Position numbers and translations under genes: made by a program. A stretch of 10,758 nt of DNA. Source: Candidatus Omnitrophota bacterium. GTDB lineage: Bacteria > Omnitrophota > Gorgyraeia > Zapsychrales > Fredricksoniimonadaceae. Below the pieces are notes generated by a model that had not been told where the DNA came from, did not search any database, and was given only the letters and a program-made list of their open reading frames with translations. The stretch lies in the NCBI GenBank assembly GCA_016206745.1, contig JACQQW010000061.1, positions 1 to 10,758 of the forward strand, written 5' to 3'. Below are positions 1-7,812 of this stretch, piece by piece. How positions within the stretch are numbered: position 1 is the first letter of the stretch; each line of letters starts with the position of its first letter.

Positions 1-1118
1 ATATTATTAAGCACATCGTTGAGGATATCACCGACCACGGGGTTCTTTTCAATGACCTTTTGCAATTGTTTGCTTCCCTCTTCTATGATCGCATTTGTAC
101 CCACACTTTTCAAGTCCACCGACGGGTGGAATTTGACATCGGGCATGGTGCCGGCCAATTGACCGCTGATCTTGATGCGTCTGGCATCATCGCGCAAATA
201 TCCCAATGGTTCAACTTTCTTGGCCAGGTCCGCAGAGATATTTTCCGCCACCAGCACCGCCACCTGCATGTCGGTGTTCATATCAAAGCCAACCGTCCCT
301 TTGGCCTTTAATTCCAGGGCTTTGGTAAGCGCCATCACATCATCCCAAAATACCACGGCGTCTTCAATGGTGAATTTGGCCAGGGCCTTTTCCAGTTTTC
401 CAGAATCCTCGCCCAATTTATCTTTCAGCATCTGTGCGATCATGCCGTCCACGCTGCCGGCCAGACCGGGGACAGCGCCCAGGACGGAACCCAGGACCGC
501 TTTAAGGACATTAAACGTATCAATGACCCCGTCACTGATATTGATCTCGCCCTGGCCCTTAATGTTCTTAAGCAAAGTTTCCGGACCGGGCCCCTGGCCG
601 GAGATGTTCATATGGCCGTTGATTTTCCCTTTAAACAGATCTTTGAATTCGAGTTCGCCGCCGGCAAATTCCATGCGCGCGTTAAATCCCTCAAGCCCTT
701 TGCCTCCAACAACCAAATACGGCACCTGCGCCTGCGCCATGGGGATGCTGATACCTAAATCGCCAATGGTGACCCTGGTCCCTAAAATAACAATGTTGCT
801 GATCTCAATCTTGCGCTGGGCCAAAAACGAACCCGCCTCGATCCTGGCCCTGACCTTGTCCACCTCCACCAAAGGTCTTGGGCCGGGAACAATGTCCGCC
901 ACCCGGATGCCGGAAACATCCAGGACAATGCCCTGAAATGAAATATTTAAATCGGCGCGCCCGACATCGATTGCACGGCCTGAAGCCTCACTGGCCGATT
1001 TTGTAATTTGGGGCAAATAACGGTTTAAATCAAAGGTCTTTAAGAAAATAAAAAGACCGGCCGCAATGATGGCAAACAAAACCGGAATTGATAATAAAAT
1101 AATTTTGACGGTTTTCAT
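1..1118 (-). CDS. AsmA-like envelope protein, 3' end outside window
   Basis: The frame opens with ATG at 1118 and stays open for 372 codons to the left edge, so the C-terminus is missing. Residues 1-26 (MKTVKIILLSIPVLFAIIAA...) are a lysine-led hydrophobic segment, read as an inner-membrane anchor or uncleaved signal. It is followed by the AsmA-type N-terminal pattern: FDLNRYLPQI at 29-38, then a Ser/Ala-rich helix and GRAIDVGRADLNIS at 47-60. Around 188-206 a GQGEINISDGVIDTFNVLK stretch matches the glycine-rich beta segment of AsmA-like C-terminal regions. AsmA relatives (TamB, YhdP, AsmA) reach from the inner membrane into the periplasm and are linked to lipid transport or outer-membrane assembly; the exact job here is inferred. 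The start overlaps the previous stop as ATGA, and an AGGAG lies only 2 nt upstream, so translational coupling is likely. The family call is fairly firm, the role is not. Confidence 0.8.
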   Translation of the reverse strand, partial: MKTVKIILLSIPVLFAIIAAGLFIFLKTFDLNRYLPQITKSASEASGRAIDVGRADLNISFQGIVLDVSGIRVADIVPGPRPLVEVDKVRARIEAGSFLAQRKIEISNIVILGTRVTIGDLGISIPMAQAQVPYLVVGGKGLEGFNARMEFAGGELEFKDLFKGKINGHMNISGQGPGPETLLKNIKGQGEINISDGVIDTFNVLKAVLGSVLGAVPGLAGSVDGMIAQMLKDKLGEDSGKLEKALAKFTIEDAVVFWDDVMALTKALELKAKGTVGFDMNTDMQVAVLVAENISADLAKKVEPLGYLRDDARRIKISGQLAGTMPDVKFHPSVDLKSVGTNAIIEEGSKQLQKVIEKNPVVGDILNDVLNN

Positions 1119-1822
1119 TGCTCCTGTCTCTTTTGGTCCATCGCTTGTTCCTTGATGCGCAGCATTTGGTCGCTGACGCGCTCTTCAACCGCCCGTTTTT
1201 GTTCTTCGGCCTTTTGACGGGCGTCATCGACCTTGATTGTGTTTTGGTCCATGAGGTCTTTCACCCGCTCTTGGAGCGTTTCCATGCGGTCCCTGATCAT
1301 ATGCTGCCTGGTCTCCTGTAATAAATCCACCGCTTCCATCTGTGCCTTAAGAGAATCCATCCTCATGCGCATCTGATCATTCATTTGGGCCATTTCCTGG
1401 CCGTTGGCAATCAAGAACCGGCGCTGGTCATCAAATGTGTCCGCCAGCTCTTTGGCACGGGCCAAATCGATGTTCAACCCTGAGCGCCTGCCGATTTCGT
1501 CCCTTATGGCCTGGGCACTGCGGCGCTGATCCTCCAGGGCCCGCTTTTGTTCTTCAATGCGGCCCATCATTCTCTGGTTCTGTTCATAGACATATTCCAA
1601 TTGTTCCCTGATTTGCGAGACCCCCTGCCGGACATTAAGAGCAAATTTCTGCCTGGTTCTTTTGTTGGAATTCTCTGTCGAAGTAAACCCGGAGTTGTCC
1701 ATTGCGGCCTTGACCGAGGATTGTCCTTTATTCATGTACTCGCGCTCCAGGTTCAAGCGGTACAACAATATGCCGATGATGACAAAAGCGGCCACCGGGG
1801 TCAAAATAAGCAAACGGATCAT
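1115..1822 (-). CDS. Single-span membrane protein with long coiled coil
   Basis: This 235-residue protein is not one I recognise by name. Residues 3-21 (LLILTPVAAFVIIGILLYR) form one hydrophobic span right at the N-terminus. From about residue 55 to the end the sequence is almost entirely charged and helical, rich in Gln, Arg, Glu, Met and Lys, with heptad-like spacing (for example IREQLEYVYEQNQRMMGRIE at 71-90), so a coiled coil is expected. No Cys, no glycine-rich region and no catalytic motif is visible. With a short N-terminus and a positive flank after the span (R22, R27), either orientation is possible; by analogy with envelope scaffold proteins I favour a periplasmic coiled coil. The start is supported by GAGGA 5 nt upstream of the ATG. 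It follows the DUF255 gene by 31 nt and its stop overlaps the AsmA-like start by 4 nt, which suggests co-production and perhaps a physical partnership with that protein. Confidence 0.75.
   Translation of the reverse strand: MIRLLILTPVAAFVIIGILLYRLNLEREYMNKGQSSVKAAMDNSGFTSTENSNKRTRQKFALNVRQGVSQIREQLEYVYEQNQRMMGRIEEQKRALEDQRRSAQAIRDEIGRRSGLNIDLARAKELADTFDDQRRFLIANGQEMAQMNDQMRMRMDSLKAQMEAVDLLQETRQHMIRDRMETLQERVKDLMDQNTIKVDDARQKAEEQKRAVEERVSDQMLRIKEQAMDQKRQEQ
1121..1125 (-). promoter_or_regulatory. Closely spaced ribosome-binding site of the AsmA-like gene
   Basis: AGGAG lies inside the end of the preceding gene, only 2 nt from the ATG at 1118. That spacing is shorter than usual. Together with the ATGA stop/start overlap it suggests that ribosomes finishing the upstream gene restart here. 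Confidence 0.45.
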
Positions 1823-1827
1823 AAAAT

Positions 1828-1832
1828 TCCTC
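1828..1832 (-). promoter_or_regulatory. Ribosome-binding site of the coiled-coil membrane protein
   Basis: GAGGA sits 5 nt upstream of the ATG at 1822, in the 31 nt gap after the DUF255 stop. It is the clearest ribosome site in the window and fixes this start, whereas the other downstream genes seem to rely on overlapping stops and starts. Confidence 0.6.
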
Positions 1833-1853
1833 TCTATTCTCCCCCTCTTTTTT

Positions 1854-3905
1854 TCACTCTGACATCATTTTTTCCAAGGACGCCATGTCCGCTGTCGGCG
1901 GGAAACATGTTCCCTGGCGGCAAACACTGCAACGCAAAGCGCCCGGCCCCAGCTGATGCTTGAACACCCTGCCCGGAATAAAATACTTATACACCACTTT
2001 CCTGATATTGGCAATGGTTGACTGGTCCAATGCGCCCTGGACCGTGATCTCGACCGGCGGATGCCCATGAAAATCCAGGCTTAAACAAAAAAATGCGTAG
2101 GAATGCGGCGCCTGGGCAACCGCCGGCATAAACCGTTTTAATACCCCTTGCGAATGCCTGAGGTATTCCTTTTTTTGGGTCAGATAATGCAATTTTCCAA
2201 GCGCAAAGGCCGCCACGGAATTGCCGGAAGGCAGGGCCCCGTCATAAATGTCCTGCGGCCTGACAATCAAATCTTTGGCATCGGCGGATGTCATAAAAAA
2301 ACCGCCGCCCGCATCATCGGAAAATAATTGGACCATGCGGTCCGCAAGCTCCACGGCCTGGTTGAGGTAATGATCTTCGAAGGTCGCTTCATACACCTGC
2401 GCCAGCCCCCATAAAAAAAACGCATAATCCTCCAGCATCCCTTCCACCGCGGCCTCCCCACCGGCGAAGCGGTGCGTCAGGCGGCCCTTTGCCTTTAACC
2501 GGGCCAGGACAAAATCCGCGGCCTTGCGGGCGGCATCAATATAACGCGGTTGGCCAAACACACATCCGGCAAAAGCAAACGCGGCAATCATCAATCCATT
2601 CCAATCCGTCAGGATTTTATCATCCAGGTGCGGGCGCGGGCGCAATTGCCGGAAGGCAAACAGCTTGCGCCTGGCCTTTGCCAAGCCGTCTTGATGTTCC
2701 GCCGCAATGTCCCCGGCCAGAAATAAAATATTTTTGCCTGTGAATTCTCCCTGCGGGTCCGCGCCCACGTTCCCGTCCGGGACGACCCCGTAATAACGGT
2801 CAAACAATCCTGCTTCTTCCGTGGTCAAAATGCCGCTGATCTCTTTTTGCCCCCAGACATAAAATGCTCCTTCCATTCCTTCGCTGTCCGCGTCCTGCGC
2901 GCAATAAAAACCGCCTTCCGGCGAAGTCATGTCCCGCAAGACATAATCCAGTGTTTCCTGCGCGATGCGGGCGTACAAAAAATTACCGGTGATTTGATAC
3001 GCTTCCGCATAGGCCTGGACCAAAAGGGCCTGGTCATAGAGCATTTTCTCAAAATGCGGAACATGCCAGCGCTGGTCCGTCGAGTAACGGTGGAACCCCC
3101 CGCCTAAATGGTCATAAATCCCGCCCAAGGCCATCGCGCTTAAAGTTTTTTCCGCCATTGCCAGGGCCTGCGCCTGGCCGCTATTTTTATATACCCTTAA
3201 CAAAAAAGATAAAGTATGGCCCATGGGGAATTTGGGCGCGCTGCCGAAACCGCCATTATGGCGGTCAAATTGCGAGGACAAATGCCGAAAGGCGGTGTCC
3301 AGGACCCCGGCATCAAGCGGCGCCTCATGGGCTGGGCCGGCCTGGACCTGTTTGTTCAGCACGGCCGTCAGTTCCCCGGCGGAGGACAGAATGTCCTGAC
3401 GATTATTGTTCCAGGCAGCGGCCATGGCATGCAGCACATCCTTAAAACCCGGCGCGCCCCATTTGGGATAGGGTGGAAAGTATGTCCCTCCGTAAAAAGG
3501 CTGGGCCTGGGGCGTCAAAAAGACCGTCAATGGCCAGCCGCCCTGGGCCGTCATGGCGACAACAGCATTCATGTAAATATGGTCAATGTCAGGACGCTCT
3601 TCACGGTCGACTTTAACAGCCACAAAATGCGCATTGACCACCGCGGCAATGTCTTCATCTTCAAAACTTTCATGGGCCATGACATGGCACCAATGGCAGG
3701 TGGAATAACCGATGGATAACAGCACCGGTTTTTGTTCCCGGCGGGATTTTTCGAAAGCTTCCTCGCCCCAGGGATACCAGTCGACGGGATTGTGGGCGTG
3801 CTGCAATAAATAAGGGCTTTTTTCGGCCGATAGATGGTTTGTATATTTTCCCTCCCCTGCACCGTATGGTGCAGGGAGGTCATGAGGGTGGAAATTAGGG
3901 GACAT
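1854..3905 (-). CDS. DUF255 / YyaL / SPATA20-family thioredoxin-domain protein
   Basis: From the ATG at 3905 this is 683 residues, a normal length for the family. The N-terminal thioredoxin-like domain shows the family signature: [18 protein letters not shown] at about 29-46, [11 protein letters not shown] at 66-76 with a CHWC redox motif, the [10 protein letters not shown] segment at 99-108, and [11 protein letters not shown] with the expected cis-proline at about 122-132. The rest is the glycoside-hydrolase-like (alpha/alpha)6 domain, including [13 protein letters not shown] near 281-293, CAQDADSEG near 335-343, [11 protein letters not shown] near 428-438 and [10 protein letters not shown] near 557-566. 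The tail has Cys at 659, 662 and 667 followed by FPP, also common in the family. There is no signal peptide, so it is probably cytosolic. Its biochemical role is not settled even in studied homologues. An in-frame TTG at 3935 would add ten residues, but ATG at 3905 is preferred; it overlaps the previous gene's end. There is no good ribosome site, so translation probably depends on coupling. Confidence 0.93.
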   Translation of the reverse strand: MSPNFHPHDLPAPYGAGEGKYTNHLSAEKSPYLLQHAHNPVDWYPWGEEAFEKSRREQKPVLLSIGYSTCHWCHVMAHESFEDEDIAAVVNAHFVAVKVDREERPDIDHIYMNAVVAMTAQGGWPLTVFLTPQAQPFYGGTYFPPYPKWGAPGFKDVLHAMAAAWNNNRQDILSSAGELTAVLNKQVQAGPAHEAPLDAGVLDTAFRHLSSQFDRHNGGFGSAPKFPMGHTLSFLLRVYKNSGQAQALAMAEKTLSAMALGGIYDHLGGGFHRYSTDQRWHVPHFEKMLYDQALLVQAYAEAYQITGNFLYARIAQETLDYVLRDMTSPEGGFYCAQDADSEGMEGAFYVWGQKEISGILTTEEAGLFDRYYGVVPDGNVGADPQGEFTGKNILFLAGDIAAEHQDGLAKARRKLFAFRQLRPRPHLDDKILTDWNGLMIAAFAFAGCVFGQPRYIDAARKAADFVLARLKAKGRLTHRFAGGEAAVEGMLEDYAFFLWGLAQVYEATFEDHYLNQAVELADRMVQLFSDDAGGGFFMTSADAKDLIVRPQDIYDGALPSGNSVAAFALGKLHYLTQKKEYLRHSQGVLKRFMPAVAQAPHSYAFFCLSLDFHGHPPVEITVQGALDQSTIANIRKVVYKYFIPGRVFKHQLGPGALRCSVCRQGTCFPPTADMASLEKMMSE
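3851..3879 (-). other. Strong GC-rich inverted repeat at a gene junction
   Basis: CCTCCCCTGCACC and GGTGCAGGGAGG face each other across a GTAT loop. They pair over 12 positions with a single bulged base. The hairpin lies 24-55 bases inside the called DUF255 reading frame, just after the stop of the repeat-protein gene. No run of T follows on either strand, so it is not a classical intrinsic terminator. On the transcript its 3' arm contains GGGGAGGG, a good ribosome-binding sequence with no suitable start codon after it. Confidence 0.75.
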
Positions 3906-6900
3906 TGGGATCAAAAATATCCAGCGTCCTGGCAATGGCCTTGTCCCGGGAAGCAGACTTTACTTCCCGGGCCCCATTCTTCTTTCCATCTGCAGGCTGG
4001 CGCATCTCCGGCACAGGCTGAGACCCAGGCTTTTTGGAATTATCTGCGGAAGAAACTGCTGTCTGGGGCGCAACGGCCTCCGCCAGGGGTAAGGCGGGGG
4101 GGGCGGCAGGTGGTTTGATCGATTGCCGCTGCCGTGATTTTTGAATGTAGGAACGGGCATGTTTATAATCGGGCAAAATGTCCTCGATGTCCTGGAATTT
4201 CGCGCCTGACGCCGTATAATTGCCCGCCTTATACAAGCGCATGGCTTCCTGGTACATGGCCTTGACGCCTTCCACTAACTTCTGCCGTATGGCCTGGCGT
4301 TCAGCTTCCAACTTTTTCCGGCGTTCCTGGGCCTCACGCTCCGCCTTGGCCTTTTCCTCATTTTCCCTGGCCGCCTGATCCTGTTTTTGCTTTAATTCCT
4401 GCCGGAGTTTTTCTTCCCGGGCTTCGCGTTCCTGGTTTTCTTTCCGGGCCTGTTCCTGTTTGTATTTTTTGTCTAAATATTCTTTACGTTTATTAGAAAA
4501 ATCAATCTGGGCCTGGCGCTGTCCGGAGGCATCGACCGGCGAAACCACAGGTCCCGGAATTTTCTTTATCAATGGTTTTGCCCCGGTTTTCACCGGCACG
4601 GGCGCGGGGACTTTGCGCAAGGAACGGTCGCGACTGTTCCCTACTTTCCTAAATTGAAAAGTCTCCTCTTGTTTCTTGCGCGCGGCCTCCATGCGCTGGC
4701 GCCCTTGCTCAAGACGCTGGCGCTGGCGCTCCTGAAACCTCAAAGTTTCCATCCGCAGACGGTCCTTCTGGCGTTGTTCTTCCGCCAAAATCTTTTGACG
4801 TTCCAATCCCTTGGTCAATTCACGCTGGCGCGCCCGTTCCTTTTCCTGAAGAAGGTTGGCCAGGCGCTGCCGGCGCACCTGTTCGGCAATAAAATCACCG
4901 CGCCGTTTCTCCTCCAGGACCCTGGTTCTTGCCCCATTATCTTTGACCGGACGGACCGTTCCCTTGACCTTTTTAGGAATGGATTTAACCACCGCATTGC
5001 GGCGGATCTTATCCCGGGCCTCCCCTTTCTGCCGGGCTAATATGAACGTCTTTTCTTTCTTTCTTAATTCTTCGACTTTGATATCGCGGGCTTTCTTTTG
5101 CGGTTGATCACCCATGCTTTGTTTAAGCGTTTGCAAAGATCCCAACACTTTTTCCAGCTCGTCGAATTTACCCTTGGCCGCCTCGAAATCATTGAGTTTG
5201 GACAGCCTCAAAATATCATTGTTGAGAATGGCCGCCTTGTCCACCAGCCCCTGAATTTCCATTTCCTGGGCCGCTTCTAATTTGCGCCGGCGGTCCTCTT
5301 CCGCCGCTTTGCGGAGAATTTCCTCAGCCCGCCGTTTTTCCTCCAATGCCTTGAAACGCTTCTCTTCGGTGCGGGTGCGTTCCAGGACGGCCTCCCGCTC
5401 CGCGCCCTTGCGATCTTCATCCAAATTACTTAAATACCGCCGGGTGGATTTAAAACCAGGGACACCATGTTCAAGGTCTAAGAATTTGACCTTGGCCCGG
5501 TCGAATTGACGGTTACGCAAAAGCACAATCGCCTCGTCATAGGCCTTCTGGGCATTGGCCCGCGCCTCTTCCTCACGCTTTTTAATTTCCCTTTGACGAT
5601 TACGTTCTTCTTCCTCGCGCATTTGGCGCAGCAAGATTTCTTTTTTCGCCTTGAGGTCATGGAATACCTGCTCCACCTGGGCCATTTTCTTCTTGGCCGG
5701 GGCAATGCGGCGGTCATCCGCAAGGGAGGCGATTTTTTGATACAGCAAAGATGATTTTTGCGCCAGTTCCGCAATGGCCCGGGCTTGCTTGATCTGGTCT
5801 TCTTTAGACAAAGACACGGGTTTGACGGGCGCGGCAGGAGCAACGGCCTTTACGGGGGCCGGCGGATGCGCGGGCGCAGGGACAATTTTGATTTTGGCCG
5901 GCGCGAACACCGGCTTGACCGCCTTGGCCGCTTGAGCGGCCTTTGCCCGCGACTCCCTGGCTTGGGCCTTCTTTTCCTGGATGGCTTTTTCTTGGGCGGC
6001 TTTCTTCTCTTGCGCAACTTTTTCCCGCGCGGCTTTCTCTTGAGCAGCTTTCTCTTGAGCGGCTTTCTTCTCTTGCGCGACGATATTTGCTTCCCGGACG
6101 GCATTTTCTATTTGGACCGGCTTTGCCGCTTTGGCCGCGGCGATTTTCTGCTGGACTTCCGCCATGATTTTCCTGCGCTTGGCTTCCAGTTCCCCGGCAT
6201 ACTTGTTGCGCTCAATCTTTATGTCCGCCTGGCGCAGATAATCCCGGGCCTTTTTATAACCGGGAATTTTGGCGTCGGCTTCGGCAAACTTGATTTTCGA
6301 TTCTTCCAGCTTGTTTTGATTGAGCAAATCCACGGCGACGGAATATAAGGCCTCGGTGTCCTGCTCCAATTGGCGCCGGCGCTCCCTGGCCTGGGCCTCA
6401 ATCCGGCGCTGGCGCTCGGACTCCGCGTCATTCTTCGCTTTTTCCTCCGCCAGGACTTTACGCCTGGCTTCCGCGGCCGCCAATTCCTCCTCGCGGCGTT
6501 TTTGATCTTCCTTCAATTGCTTGATCCTGGCAATATACACGCGGCCGGACTTAAAACCGGGCATGGTTTTTTCAATGTCATTGAATTTTTCCAGCGCGTC
6601 ATCATAGAGCTTCTTGTCAAACAAAGTGACGGCCGCCTGATAAATAAAACCGGCTTCTTCTTCCAATTGCTTGCGGCGCATTGTCTCTTTTTGCTGGGCG
6701 GACCGCTTTTCTTCGGCTTCCTGTTTGCGGCGGGTGACCTCCTCCTCCCACCGCTGCTGGGCCAAAGCTTTGATTTTTTCCGCCTCCACCCTTTTTTGCT
6801 CCAGGGCAATGTCTTTATCAATGCGGTTTAAATAACCGCGGGCGGCCTTATAATCCGGGATGACCCACTCGACGTCCTGGAATTTCTTTTTTGCCCCGGC

Positions 6901-7812
6901 AAACTTTTTTTCCTTGTATAAGGCAACGGCTTCTTCATAAACATCCTGGGCCTGTCGATTGACTTGATCACGGCGCTCGGTCTCTTTGCGTTCAATCTCT
7001 TTTTTCCAGACCTCTTTTTCCTTCTGGCGGGCAGCTTCCGTTTCTTTTTGCTGATGTTCCATCTCGGCCTTTTGCTGCTTTTGCTGCAGAGCTTCGACCT
7101 TAATAATGTCCTGATCAAGAAGGCGCAGATAACTGCGGGCGGCCTTATAATCCGCCGCTAATTCCTCCACATGCTCAAATTGGTCTTTGGCTTCGCGGAA
7201 TTTTTTTTCGCGGTATAAACGCACCGCCTCCTCATAATTCTGCTGGGCTTCCTGCTGGCGGGACTGTTCCTGCCATTCCTGCTGCTTTAATTGCTGCTGC
7301 TGCTCACGTTTTAGCGCCGTTTCCTGGGCCTTAAGCCGGAATTCGCTTTTCTTGATATAATTCATCATCTCCGGATGGTCCGTGATACGGACGGCCTTTT
7401 CAAAATATTCGCGCGCTTCATCCAGCCTGCCTTCTTCGCTTAACTGCAGACCGCGCTGGTAATACTCCCGCGCCCGCTCTTCCCTTTTCTGGTTGCGCTT
7501 GACCACGGCCTGTTCTTTGATCTTTTCATTGACGCGTTTGATGTTCTCGCGGGACTTGATGATGAGTTTTTTTAAATCGTAAACATAACTGGATTGGGCC
7601 TCCGGAAGGGCTGAGGCCGGTTGATCATCAGACGGCTCCCCGTCTTTGGCGGCGCTAGCGGGCAAAGCGGGCCCTTGGGGAGACTGCTTGACACTGAAGT
7701 CGACGGAAGGGTCTTGATCCAGTGCTGAACGGGGCCCGTCGGCAGAAACCGGGAAGGCAATGCTGATAAACAAAAGCGCAAAAACAAAATACATAAATTT
7801 ATTGTACCACAT
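3895..7812 (-). CDS. Giant secreted TPR / coiled-coil repeat protein
   Basis: This encodes 1305 residues. Residues 1-25 form a signal peptide (hydrophobic [13 protein letters not shown], then PVSA before DG), so the product should enter the periplasm. A low-complexity acidic/Pro/Ser linker runs to about residue 75. A canonical TPR-like pair follows at 117-155, then copies of a shared motif, roughly Y-x-x-A-V-x-L-(8)-F-x-x-A-K-x-x-F-(8)-P-x-Y/F-K-x-x-R-x-Y-[LI], at about 191-236, 290-335, 389-434, 488-533, 756-801 and 1185-1230, with a degenerate one near 857-890. Between them lie 50-60 residue KERQ-rich helices. Residues 580-618 are QEKAA-like repeats, 632-668 a Pro/Ala/Lys linker, and 1231-1305 a probably disordered tail. 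I see no enzyme domain or Cys. TPR-like helices usually bind proteins, so a long periplasmic scaffold is the inference. The ATG at 7812 overlaps the barrel gene by 14 nt; an in-frame ATG at 7794 is the alternative, but the earlier one supplies a signal-peptide lysine. Confidence 0.88.
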   Translation of the reverse strand: MWYNKFMYFVFALLFISIAFPVSADGPRSALDQDPSVDFSVKQSPQGPALPASAAKDGEPSDDQPASALPEAQSSYVYDLKKLIIKSRENIKRVNEKIKEQAVVKRNQKREERAREYYQRGLQLSEEGRLDEAREYFEKAVRITDHPEMMNYIKKSEFRLKAQETALKREQQQQLKQQEWQEQSRQQEAQQNYEEAVRLYREKKFREAKDQFEHVEELAADYKAARSYLRLLDQDIIKVEALQQKQQKAEMEHQQKETEAARQKEKEVWKKEIERKETERRDQVNRQAQDVYEEAVALYKEKKFAGAKKKFQDVEWVIPDYKAARGYLNRIDKDIALEQKRVEAEKIKALAQQRWEEEVTRRKQEAEEKRSAQQKETMRRKQLEEEAGFIYQAAVTLFDKKLYDDALEKFNDIEKTMPGFKSGRVYIARIKQLKEDQKRREEELAAAEARRKVLAEEKAKNDAESERQRRIEAQARERRRQLEQDTEALYSVAVDLLNQNKLEESKIKFAEADAKIPGYKKARDYLRQADIKIERNKYAGELEAKRRKIMAEVQQKIAAAKAAKPVQIENAVREANIVAQEKKAAQEKAAQEKAAREKVAQEKKAAQEKAIQEKKAQARESRAKAAQAAKAVKPVFAPAKIKIVPAPAHPPAPVKAVAPAAPVKPVSLSKEDQIKQARAIAELAQKSSLLYQKIASLADDRRIAPAKKKMAQVEQVFHDLKAKKEILLRQMREEEERNRQREIKKREEEARANAQKAYDEAIVLLRNRQFDRAKVKFLDLEHGVPGFKSTRRYLSNLDEDRKGAEREAVLERTRTEEKRFKALEEKRRAEEILRKAAEEDRRRKLEAAQEMEIQGLVDKAAILNNDILRLSKLNDFEAAKGKFDELEKVLGSLQTLKQSMGDQPQKKARDIKVEELRKKEKTFILARQKGEARDKIRRNAVVKSIPKKVKGTVRPVKDNGARTRVLEEKRRGDFIAEQVRRQRLANLLQEKERARQRELTKGLERQKILAEEQRQKDRLRMETLRFQERQRQRLEQGRQRMEAARKKQEETFQFRKVGNSRDRSLRKVPAPVPVKTGAKPLIKKIPGPVVSPVDASGQRQAQIDFSNKRKEYLDKKYKQEQARKENQEREAREEKLRQELKQKQDQAARENEEKAKAEREAQERRKKLEAERQAIRQKLVEGVKAMYQEAMRLYKAGNYTASGAKFQDIEDILPDYKHARSYIQKSRQRQSIKPPAAPPALPLAEAVAPQTAVSSADNSKKPGSQPVPEMRQPADGKKNGAREVKSASRDKAIARTLDIFDPNVP
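5809..6075 (-). repeat. QEKAA low-complexity tract and Pro/Ala/Lys linker
   Basis: Codons 580-618 of the repeat protein (5959-6075) encode short [11 protein letters not shown] units with a 5-7 residue period, predicted as a regular alanine-rich single helix. They are followed at 5809-5919 by a Pro/Ala/Val/Lys segment ([20 protein letters not shown]) that should be extended or flexible. Together they interrupt the 99-residue register, so the next motif copy lies 268 residues after the fourth. Short-unit repetition at DNA level makes length variation between strains likely. Confidence 0.75.
6205..7242 (-). repeat. Four tandem TPR-plus-coiled-coil units, 99-residue period
   Basis: Within the large repeat protein, four motif copies are in exact register. 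The first tyrosine falls at residues 193, 292, 391 and 490, and the Y/F of the PxY/FK element at 222, 321, 420 and 519, so each step is exactly 99 residues or 297 bp. Each unit holds about 45 residues of TPR-like helices followed by about 54 residues of charged helix. The units are clearly diverged at protein level, with only the motif positions conserved, so this is an old duplication with a preserved length. Later copies at 5410-5547 and 4123-4260 keep the internal 29-residue spacing but not the 99-residue step. Confidence 0.85.

Noticed and set aside
172..936. 254-codon plus-strand open frame opposite the AsmA-like gene
   Set aside because: Its translation is Pro/Ser/Leu-rich without any domain, and the opposite strand encodes a clear AsmA-like protein. 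It is a shadow of that gene's codon use.
1030..1227. Small minus-strand frame with a zinc-finger-like CHHCG
   Set aside because: It overlaps two well-supported genes in another frame, has only one Cys pair, and the rest is low-complexity shadow sequence.
2412..2418. T TTT TTA, a -1 frameshift-type slippery sequence, in the DUF255 gene
   Set aside because: It simply encodes Phe-Phe-Leu in a conserved helix. The -1 frame stops after about eight codons and no purpose for a truncated product is evident.
3851..3879. Intrinsic terminator between the rod gene and the DUF255 gene
   Set aside because: The stem is strong, but no T-run follows on either strand and the called coding sequence runs through it. 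It is kept only as an inverted repeat.
6205..7242. Direct-repeat array such as CRISPR or satellite DNA
   Set aside because: The periodicity exists at protein level only. The 297 bp units are diverged in DNA and lie inside one continuous reading frame.
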